From an uncultured Collinsella sp. (GTDB lineage Bacteria; Actinomycetota; Coriobacteriia; Coriobacteriales; Coriobacteriaceae), in NCBI GenBank assembly GCA_902475475.1, contig CABRZY010000009.1, positions 1-19,205 on the forward strand: a DNA stretch of 19,205 bases. Direction: 5' to 3'. Both the position numbers and the translations under genes were made by a program. Below are positions 13,861-19,205 of this stretch, piece after piece (the stretch's first letter is position 1; every line of letters begins with the position of its first letter). The notes beneath the pieces were generated by a model. The model saw only the letters and a program-made list of their open reading frames with translations, was not told where the DNA came from and did no database searches.

Positions 13861-14357
13861 TGGCCGAGGGGACCTTCGAGCTGCATCCAGGTGATACGTT
13901 GTATCCCGAGACCGTTTTGGAGCTTTCTGATGTACCCCAGACGCTCTATGTGCGCGGCAACCCCGAGGTGCTTTCGACGCCCGCGCTCTCCATCATCGGC
14001 GCGCGCAAGGCCTCGCCGTATGGTCTTGCCGTGGCAGAGCTTGCGGCAAAAGTGGCGGTTGATGCGGGCGTGACGGTTGTATCGGGCGGCGCGGTCGGTT
14101 GTGACCAGGCCTCGGGTTGGGCTGCGGTCAACGCCGGCGGCAAACACGTCGTGGTGCTGGGGACGGGCGCCGACGTGGTCTATCCGCGTTCGAGCGCGGG
14201 GCTTATTACGCGCACGCTTGATACGGGCGGCGCGGTCGTGTCGATCTCTCCGTGGGGCATGGGTCCGCGCAAGTTTGCTTTTCCGCGCCGCAATCGCGTG
14301 ATCGCGGCCCTGTCGCAAGCCCTCTTTGTATCCGAGGCGGGTTCCGTAGATGCGTGA
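13857..14357 (+). CDS. dprA: DNA processing protein DprA, N-terminal part (frameshifted)
   Basis: DprA loads RecA on incoming single-stranded DNA during transformation. The extended Rossmann fold begins with TLYVRGNPEVLSTPALSIIGARKASPYG (residues 29-56), SGGAVGCDQASG (usually SGxARGID, so somewhat divergent here) and VVVLGTGADVVYPRSS. ISPWGMGPRKFAFPRRNRVIAALSQALFVSEAG follows. After EAG the expected MPSGTFSTA is displaced by about 14 extra nucleotides (14343-14356) and this ORF stops at 14357. ATG 13857 has AAGGAGG upstream and overlaps the comM stop; ATG 13860 is an equally good choice. No N-terminal SAM-like domain, which some DprA proteins have. Confidence 0.92.
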   Translation: MMAEGTFELHPGDTLYPETVLELSDVPQTLYVRGNPEVLSTPALSIIGARKASPYGLAVAELAAKVAVDAGVTVVSGGAVGCDQASGWAAVNAGGKHVVVLGTGADVVYPRSSAGLITRTLDTGGAVVSISPWGMGPRKFAFPRRNRVIAALSQALFVSEAGSVDA

Positions 14358-14806
14358 TGCCTTCCGGGACGTTTTCTACAGCCGAGGCTGCTATGGATTT
14401 GGGGCGCGAACTTCTTGCCGTGCCGGGGTCGATCCTATCGCCCGAGTCGCGTGGCACGAATTACCTCATTGCGAACGGTGCCTGCTGCATCGTCGACGAG
14501 GAATCTATCGAGATGGCTATCTCACGCATCTACGGAACCCTGCGCTACTCGCGCCCCGATGCTCCCGGCATTGCCGACCTGGATTCAACGCAGCAGACCG
14601 TGATGCATGCGCTCATCGCCTCTCCGCTCAAGGTCGACGACATCGCGGCGCTCGTCTCGCTCGATGCTGTCGGTGTACTCAAACTCTTGGGTTCGCTTGA
14701 ACTCGAGGGCCTTATCGAGCGCATGATGGATGGAAGGTATGCGCCCTCCAAGTTTGCCCTTCACGCCCAGACACCCTTCGGTCACAATGGAAAACGTGTC
14801 AATTAG
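14357..14806 (+). CDS. dprA: DNA processing protein DprA, C-terminal part (frameshifted)
   Basis: Continuation of dprA from ATG 14357: MPSGTFSTAEAAMDLGRELLAVPGSILSPESRGTNYLIANGA is the conserved end of the DprA Rossmann domain (EAGxxSGT...GRE..AVPGS....S.GTN.LI..GA). It is followed by a winged-helix-like C-terminal domain (about QTVMHALIASPLKVDDIAALVSLDAVGVLKLLGSLELEGLIERM). This piece alone lacks the nucleotide-binding start of the fold. Removing about 14 nt before it would rejoin it to the N-terminal part as a protein of roughly 310 aa. trmFO starts 14 nt downstream; topA, often found between dprA and trmFO, is absent here. Confidence 0.92.
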   Translation: MPSGTFSTAEAAMDLGRELLAVPGSILSPESRGTNYLIANGACCIVDEESIEMAISRIYGTLRYSRPDAPGIADLDSTQQTVMHALIASPLKVDDIAALVSLDAVGVLKLLGSLELEGLIERMMDGRYAPSKFALHAQTPFGHNGKRVN

Positions 14807-14820
14807 AAAGGTGTTTGCAG

Positions 14821-16158
14821 ATGCAGTTCGATCAGGTGACAGTTATCGGTGGCGGTCTGGCGGGTTCGGAATGCGCAATCCAGCTGGCAGACCGTGGGTT
14901 TGCCGTAAAGCTGTGCGAGATGCGCCCCCAGGTGAGCTCCCCGGCCCACCATACCGATCACCTGGCAGAGCTCGTCTGCTCCAATTCGTTTAAGTCGACT
15001 CGTCCGGATTCCGCGGCTGGTTTGCTGAAGGCCGAGCTTGAGCGCATGGGTTCAGTCCTGCTCGATTGCGCCCATCGCGCGGCTGTTCCCGCCGGCGGTG
15101 CCCTGGCGGTCGACCGCGTCAAGTTTTCCGAGCTTGTCGAGGCCGAGGTTGCCGCCCGTCCCAATATCGAGGTCGTGCACGGCGAGGTCACGCAGATTCC
15201 CGAGGGCCACGTGGTCATTGCCGCGGGCCCGCTGTGCTCACCGGCGCTGAGCGAAGAGGTCATGAAGCTCGTCGGTGGCGACGCCCTTGCGTTCTTCGAT
15301 GCCGCGGCGCCTATCGTTGATGCCTCCACGCTCGATATGGACGTGCTGTTCTCTCAGTCGCGCTACGAGGAACAGGGGAGCGGCGACTATCTCAACGCTC
15401 CGCTCAATAAGGAGGAGTACGAGGCCTTTATCGAGGCGCTTACCACGGCCGACCGCGTGGTACTCAAGGACTTTGAGGGCGGCGATCTGTTCCAGGCTTG
15501 CCAGCCTGCCGAGGAGGTTGCGCGCACCGGCAAGGACGCCATTCGCTTTGGCGCCATGAAGCCGGTCGGCCTCACCGACCCGCGTACCGGACGCCGCCCC
15601 TGGGCGGCGATTCAGCTGCGTGCCGAGAACAAGGAGAAGACCGCCTATAACTTGGTGGGCTTCCAGACCAACCTGACCTTTGGCGAGCAGAAGCGCGTCT
15701 TCCATATGGTGCCGGGCTTGGAGAACGCTGAGTTCTTCCGCTACGGTGTCATGCACCGCAATACCTTTGTCGACGCTCCGCACGTGCTCGATGGCACCTT
15801 TGCCGTGCCCGGTACCGGCGTGCGCCTGGCCGGTCAGATCACCGGCACCGAGGGGTACATGGAAGCGGTGGCGACCGGTCTGCTCGCGGCGCTCAACACC
15901 TATGCCGAGGCTATCGGCGCCACGGGCGTCGAGTTGCCGCGTGTGGGCGCCCTGGGTGCGCTCGTGGGCTATGCGACCGATCCTGCCACCGTGGGCTATC
16001 AGCCCATGCATGTCAACTTTGGCTTGGTGCCGCCGCTCGAGGATGGTAAGCGCCGCAGCAAGCGTGACCGCTACCAAGCCTATGCGGACCGTGCGCTCGA
16101 GGCTCTCGATGCCTATCTGGCCACTCGCCCCGATCTGTTTGGAGGCGACCGGTCATAG
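14821..16158 (+). CDS. trmFO: tRNA (uracil-54-C5)-methyltransferase, folate/FAD-dependent
   Basis: Flavoenzyme that makes ribothymidine at position 54 of tRNA using methylene-tetrahydrofolate. The FAD-binding motif GGGLAGSE is at residues 10-17. CSNSFKS carries Cys53 and ACQPAEEVARTG carries Cys227, corresponding to the two catalytic cysteines known from the Bacillus enzyme. MKPVGLTDPRTGRRPWAAIQLRAEN, NLVGFQTNLTFGEQKRVF and AGQITGTEGYMEA are family blocks. 445 aa, full length. ATG 14821 with AAAGGTG 6 nt upstream; a TTG at 14815 in the same frame is inside that spacing. The TAG stop at 16156-16158 is in the same frame as the xerC coding region that follows. Confidence 0.97.
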   Translation: MQFDQVTVIGGGLAGSECAIQLADRGFAVKLCEMRPQVSSPAHHTDHLAELVCSNSFKSTRPDSAAGLLKAELERMGSVLLDCAHRAAVPAGGALAVDRVKFSELVEAEVAARPNIEVVHGEVTQIPEGHVVIAAGPLCSPALSEEVMKLVGGDALAFFDAAAPIVDASTLDMDVLFSQSRYEEQGSGDYLNAPLNKEEYEAFIEALTTADRVVLKDFEGGDLFQACQPAEEVARTGKDAIRFGAMKPVGLTDPRTGRRPWAAIQLRAENKEKTAYNLVGFQTNLTFGEQKRVFHMVPGLENAEFFRYGVMHRNTFVDAPHVLDGTFAVPGTGVRLAGQITGTEGYMEAVATGLLAALNTYAEAIGATGVELPRVGALGALVGYATDPATVGYQPMHVNFGLVPPLEDGKRRSKRDRYQAYADRALEALDAYLATRPDLFGGDRS

Positions 16159-16239
16159 CCTATAGCCTTTGACCTGTACGATACCGTCGACTCGTTTATC
16201 GCCTACATCGCACGTGTCGAGGGGCTCTCTCCCAATACG

Positions 16240-17082
16240 GTGACTGCCTATGGATCGCGGTTGGAGCGCTTTGCTGCCTGGTGCGAGCGCGAGGACGTCG
16301 ACGCGCGCACCGCTGACGTGCGGACCGTTCGCTCCTATTTGGCCGAGTTGTCGCGTGACCAGGTGGCGGCTCGGACCCTTGCGGCGCATCTGTCAGCTAT
16401 TCGGTCGCTCTATCGTTGGATGGCTGCCGAGGGAATCGTAGAAGGCGATGCGGTCTCGGCCATATCCTCGCCCAAGCTGCCGCGTGATCTACCCGGTGTG
16501 CTGACGACCCAACAGGTGGAGGCGCTACTCAAGACGCCTGATACCTCAACACCCGCGGGACTGCGCGATGCGGCGATGCTTGAGCTGCTCTATGCATCCG
16601 GCGCCCGTATCTCTGAGCTCTCAGCACTCAATGTGGAGTCCATCGCTTGGTCCGAACGCACGCTGCGCCTGTGGGGCAAGGGGAGCAAAGAACGTATCGT
16701 TCCTCTGTATCGTCGTGCGCTCGAGGCGACCCGCACCTATGTCGAGGAGGGGAGACCGGCACTGCTCGCGCAGGCTAAGCGTCGCGATGCCGCAAATGGT
16801 CCCCATCCGCTGTTGATATCTGTGCGTGGCAATCGCATGAGTGCTGCCATGCTCAGGCGACGGTTCCATATGCTTGCGGCACTTGCCGGCATTCCTCCCG
16901 ACATCGCCCCGCATGCGATGCGCCATACCTTTGCGACCGACTTGCTCGAGGGCGGTGCGGACCTGCGCTCGGTTCAAGAGCTGCTGGGCCATGCGAGCCT
17001 GTCTACAACGCAGATTTACACGCATCTCACGCCCGATCGGCTCAAACGTGCCGTGGCTCAAGCCCATCCCCGCGGCGAATAG
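16240..17082 (+). CDS. xerC: Tyrosine recombinase XerC/XerD type, start codon uncertain
   Basis: Site-specific recombinase of the Xer family, which resolves chromosome dimers at dif. All catalytic residues are present (numbered from GTG 16240): R123 in GARISEL, K147 in GKGSKE, H225 and R228 in HAMRH, H251 in GHASLS, and the Tyr nucleophile Y260 in TQIYTH. The GTG at 16240 lies inside the conserved SPNTVTAY helix, so it would truncate the core-binding domain. Homology extends upstream through FDLYDTVDSFIAYIARVEGLSPN to about 16162, where only ATA is found (ATA GCC TTT). There is no ATG, GTG or TTG between the trmFO stop and 16240 in this frame. With the extension the protein would be about 306 aa, normal for XerC. 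Either the real start was altered or a rare start is used. Confidence 0.9.
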   Translation: MTAYGSRLERFAAWCEREDVDARTADVRTVRSYLAELSRDQVAARTLAAHLSAIRSLYRWMAAEGIVEGDAVSAISSPKLPRDLPGVLTTQQVEALLKTPDTSTPAGLRDAAMLELLYASGARISELSALNVESIAWSERTLRLWGKGSKERIVPLYRRALEATRTYVEEGRPALLAQAKRRDAANGPHPLLISVRGNRMSAAMLRRRFHMLAALAGIPPDIAPHAMRHTFATDLLEGGADLRSVQELLGHASLSTTQIYTHLTPDRLKRAVAQAHPRGE

Positions 17083-17131
17083 TGGCTGGGACGTCCCGCG
17101 CCGCACTCAGGTGTGTGGTTTTGATTGCGGG

Positions 17132-17160
17132 TTGGCAGGAAGATGCATTCCTGCTATCAT
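17132..17160 (+). promoter_or_regulatory. Promoter of rpsB-tsf
   Basis: TTGGCA (17132-17137), exactly 17 bp, TATCAT (17155-17160), with TGC directly before the -10 as an extended -10. The predicted start near 17167 gives a long leader of about 135 nt. Confidence 0.75.
17135..17154. promoter_or_regulatory. Inverted repeat filling the rpsB promoter spacer (candidate operator)
   Basis: GCAGGAA (17135-17141), 6 bp, TTCCTGC (17148-17154): a perfect 7-bp inverted repeat that occupies the space between the -35 and -10 boxes, overlapping the last three bases of the -35. A dimeric regulator bound here would block RNA polymerase. The regulator is not known. Confidence 0.5.
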
Positions 17161-17167
17161 TCATCGG

Positions 17168-17251
17168 GTTGCTTCACGGCAACATGTTTTTATCACGCAC
17201 GCGCGGCTACTTCATACCGTGGTGCCCGGGCTTTGGTAGCACATGTCCGGG
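17168..17251 (+). promoter_or_regulatory. Structured 5' leader of rpsB
   Basis: Just after the predicted transcript start, GTTGC (17168-17172) pairs with GCAAC (17179-17183), and T5 follows at 17187-17191: an attenuator-like hairpin. Further down GTGC (17222-17225), CCGG (17226-17229), GCAC (17239-17242) and CCGG (17247-17250) are interleaved in the order needed for a small H-type pseudoknot. S2 is known to repress its own operon in other bacteria, so an S2-binding leader is plausible; stems are short and unproven. The 219-bp gap 17083-17301 shows no gene. Confidence 0.35.
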
Positions 17252-17301
17252 TTGGTTTTGGAGGATGACCCCGCGCGGAGGCAAACCACAGGAGGTTTAA
17301 C

Positions 17302-18030
17302 ATGGCTACCAAGATTAATATCCGCACCCTGCTCGAGGCCGGCTGCCACTTCGGTCACCAGACCCGTCGCTGGAACCCCAAGATGAAGCCGTTCATCTTC
17401 GGTGAGCGCAATGGCATCTACATCCTCGACCTCAAGCAGACCATCCTCGACGCCGACCAGGCCTACACCTTCGTCAAGAACGTCGCCAAGGGTGGCAACG
17501 TGCTGTTCGTCGGCACCAAGAAGCAGGCTCAGGAGGCCGTCAAGAACGCTGCTGAGCGCGCCAACATGCCCTACATTAACCAGCGTTGGCTCGGCGGTAT
17601 GCTGACCAACTTCGTCACCATCCGCTCCCGCATCAACCGCATGGAGGAGCTCGAGGCCATGGTCGAGGACGGCCGCATGGCTGTTCTGCCCAAGAAGGAG
17701 CAGGCTGTTCTCGGCAAGGAGCTCACCAAGCTCCAGACCAACCTCGGTGGCGCCCGCGACATGAAGGGTCTGCCCCAGGCTCTCTTCGTCATCGACACCA
17801 AGCGCGAGGAGAACGCCATCAAGGAGGCTCAGCGCCTGAACATCCCCGTCGTCGCTCTGATCGACACCAACTCCGATCCCGACGAGGTCGAGTACGGCAT
17901 CCCCTGCAACGATGACGCTATCTCCGCTGTCACCCTTATGTGCGAGCTCATGGCTGACGCCTGCCTCGCTGGCTCCGGCAAGGAGCAGGTCTCCGAGGCC
18001 GAGATGGCCGCTGAGCCCAAGGCCGAGTAA
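17302..18030 (+). CDS. rpsB: 30S ribosomal protein S2
   Basis: Small-subunit protein S2. The N-terminal INIRTLLEAGCHFGHQTRRWNPKMKPFIFGERNGIYILDL, NVLFVGTKKQAQEAV, PYINQRWLGGMLTNF, and ALFVIDTKREENAIKEAQRLNIPVVALIDTNSDPDEV are all strongly conserved S2 segments. 242 aa, ending in a short acidic Ala/Glu tail. ATG 17302 with AGGAGG 6 nt upstream, a near-ideal ribosome binding site. First gene of rpsB-tsf, with its own promoter and leader. Intact, with codon use typical of a highly expressed gene (mostly C- or G-ending). Confidence 0.98.
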   Translation: MATKINIRTLLEAGCHFGHQTRRWNPKMKPFIFGERNGIYILDLKQTILDADQAYTFVKNVAKGGNVLFVGTKKQAQEAVKNAAERANMPYINQRWLGGMLTNFVTIRSRINRMEELEAMVEDGRMAVLPKKEQAVLGKELTKLQTNLGGARDMKGLPQALFVIDTKREENAIKEAQRLNIPVVALIDTNSDPDEVEYGIPCNDDAISAVTLMCELMADACLAGSGKEQVSEAEMAAEPKAE

Positions 18031-18075
18031 ATCAGTCTTAGTTAATTCTTTTTCATCTCTTTGAAAGGAACCACA

Positions 18076-18945
18076 ATGGCCCAGATTACCGCCGCTATGG
18101 TCAAGCAGCTCCGCGAGATGACCGACTCCCCGATGATGGAGTGCAAGAAGGCTCTCGTCGAGGCTGACGGCGACATGGACGCCGCTGTCGACGTTCTGCG
18201 TAAGAACGGCCTTGCCAAGGCTGCCAAGAAGGCTGGCCGTGAGACCAACGAGGGCGCTGTCGCCGCGTTCGTCTCTGAGGATGGCAAGACCGGCGCTCTG
18301 CTCGAGCTCTCCTGCGAGACCGACTTCGTTGGCTCTAACGCCAAGTTCACCGGCTTTGCTTCCAAGGTCGCTGAGGTTGTCGCTACCACCGAGCCTGCTG
18401 ACGTCGACGCTCTGCTCGAGAAGCCGATGGGCGAGGAGACCGTTTCCTCCGAGCTCACCGAGATGATTCACATCATGGGCGAGAACATGAAGATCTCCCG
18501 CTTCGCTGCCCGCAAGGCTGAGAACGGAGCGCTCGCTTCTTACATCCACATGGGTGGTAAGATCGGCGTCCTCGTCGAGTTCGCCTTCGAGAAGGCTGAG
18601 ACCGCTCAGGCTGAATCCTTCAAGACCTTCGCTCACGACGTTGCCCTTCAGGTTGCCGCCGTCGCCCCGATCTGCGCTACCCGCGATCAGGTTCCGGCCG
18701 AGACCGTCGAGCACGAGAAGCAGATCTACATGGCTCAGGCTGCCGAGTCCGGTAAGCCCGAGGCTATCCAGGAGAAGATGGCTGTCGGCCGTCTGGAGAA
18801 GTTCTACAAGCAGTCCGTGCTCACCGAGCAGGAGTTCATCAAGGACAGCTCCCTCACCATCAAGAAGTACGCTGAGCAGGTCTCCAAGGAGCTCGGCGAC
18901 ACCATTACCGTCGTTGCCTTTGACCGTCTGGTCCGTGGCGAGTAA
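18076..18945 (+). CDS. tsf: Elongation factor Ts
   Basis: Guanine-nucleotide exchange factor for EF-Tu. The UBA-like N-terminal domain reads AAMVKQLREMTDSPMMECKKALVEADGDMDAAVDVLRKNG (residues 6-45). The core contains the diagnostic TDFV at 82-85, the motif that contacts EF-Tu, followed by the dimerisation domain and the C-terminal LTEQEFIKDSSLTIKKYAEQV. 289 aa, normal length. ATG 18076 has GAAAGGA about 7 nt upstream; a TTG at 18061 would add five non-conserved residues. Follows rpsB by 45 nt, the conserved rpsB-tsf pair, and ends at a strong terminator. Confidence 0.98.
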   Translation: MAQITAAMVKQLREMTDSPMMECKKALVEADGDMDAAVDVLRKNGLAKAAKKAGRETNEGAVAAFVSEDGKTGALLELSCETDFVGSNAKFTGFASKVAEVVATTEPADVDALLEKPMGEETVSSELTEMIHIMGENMKISRFAARKAENGALASYIHMGGKIGVLVEFAFEKAETAQAESFKTFAHDVALQVAAVAPICATRDQVPAETVEHEKQIYMAQAAESGKPEAIQEKMAVGRLEKFYKQSVLTEQEFIKDSSLTIKKYAEQVSKELGDTITVVAFDRLVRGE

Positions 18946-18968
18946 ATAAGCTCTTGTAGCTGGTAATG

Positions 18969-19003
18969 AGCAGGCTGTGGGTTTTACTCACAGCCTGCTT
19001 TTT
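18969..19003 (+). terminator. Rho-independent terminator after tsf
   Basis: AGCAGGCTGTG (18969-18979) and CACAGCCTGCT (18989-18999) form a perfect 11-bp stem with a 9-nt loop, running into a T5 tract (18999-19003). It separates rpsB-tsf from pyrH. Confidence 0.95.
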
Positions 19004-19062
19004 CATGGCTCTTATCAGAGCCTTTGATATCATATTGAGAGTCTAATTAAAGGAGGATCGCT

Positions 19063-19205
19063 TTGTCCGACATCCGATATAAACGCGTGCTTCTTAAGCT
19101 TTCCGGCGAAGCACTGATGGGCGACGGCCAATATGGCATCGACCCCAAGGTTACCGACCATCTTGCCAAGCAGGTCAAGGAGCTGCTCGCCGTTGGCCAT
19201 GAGGT
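19063..19205 (+). CDS. pyrH: UMP kinase, N-terminal part, cut by window edge
   Basis: Phosphorylates UMP to UDP in pyrimidine nucleotide synthesis. The visible 47 codons read SDIRYKRVLLKLSGEALMGDGQYGIDPK, with the KLSGEAL phosphate-binding motif of amino-acid-kinase-fold UMP kinases. The start is TTG 19063 with AAAGGAGG 6 nt upstream; ATG at codon 19 is inside the conserved motif and too late. The preceding gap contains TTGATA (19024-19029) and AT-rich sequence that may hold a promoter, but no convincing pair. Order rpsB-tsf-pyrH is the widely conserved one. The reading frame is open to the window end. Confidence 0.95.
   Translation, partial: MSDIRYKRVLLKLSGEALMGDGQYGIDPKVTDHLAKQVKELLAVGHE

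Noticed and set aside
16240..17082. Integrase of a mobile element
   Set aside because: Size, motifs and position after trmFO and before rpsB match a housekeeping Xer recombinase; no attachment sites or mobile genes nearby.
17065..17120. Terminator after xerC formed by GCGGCG/CGCCGC and GGGACGTCCC
   Set aside because: Pairing exists but there is no T-tract, and the first arm is still in xerC coding sequence.
17212..18714. 500-codon open frame on the minus strand opposite rpsB and tsf
   Set aside because: Leu/Gly/Asp-rich shadow of highly expressed ribosomal genes; no motif and no independent ribosome binding site.

Overview
The window is a GC-rich bacterial chromosome segment made almost entirely of core housekeeping genes. 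High GC, frequent GTG/TTG starts, strong GGAGG-type ribosome binding sites, a two-subunit (alpha/beta) glycyl-tRNA synthetase, and a PPDK paired with its regulatory protein point to an actinobacterium of class Coriobacteriia. The protein sequences resemble Collinsella or a close relative; this is judged from memory of the families, not from a search. No classical accessory system (phage, IS element, CRISPR array, toxin-antitoxin, defence island) is visible.

Layout. 1-360 (minus): 5' part of dinB, divergent from the rest. 405-3052 (plus): rpsP-khpA-rimM-trmD-lepB, a ribosome-maturation operon. 3112-7133: glyQ-glyS-ppsR. 7134-7430: an AT-rich regulatory region with phased repeats. 7431-10132: ppdK. 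10171-10747: rplS with its own promoter and leader, bracketed by two UUCG-loop terminators. 10777-14806: rnhB, a structured spacer, yraN, comM, dprA (RNA/DNA processing and natural-transformation type genes). 14821-17082: trmFO and xerC. 17132-18945: rpsB-tsf with its own promoter, leader and terminator. 19063-end: 5' part of pyrH. In many bacteria rplS follows trmD directly; here about 7 kb (lepB-glyQS-ppsR-ppdK) separates them.

The most striking feature is a cluster of lesions between about 5.27 and 16.2 kb in genes that are otherwise well conserved. glyS carries a 25-bp tandem duplication (frameshift) and a 75-bp in-frame tandem duplication. ppdK lacks a short N-terminal stretch and about 16 central codons (frameshift). 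comM carries a 38-bp insertion that includes a 19-bp duplication (frameshift plus stop). dprA carries a roughly 14-bp insertion (frameshift). xerC has no canonical start codon where one is expected. A 30-bp piece of yraN is present again, inverted, upstream of yraN. Reading frames are intact on both sides of each lesion. Since glyS is normally essential, faulty contig joining or strain mixing in an assembly is the leading explanation, with recent real mutation as the alternative.

The best candidates for new biology are regulatory: an RNA-like element before yraN with a 14-bp hairpin, 30 nt of perfect complementarity to yraN mRNA and a terminator-like 3' end; an inverted repeat filling the -35/-10 spacer of the rpsB promoter; helically phased repeats upstream of ppdK; and a leaderless-looking dinB promoter.
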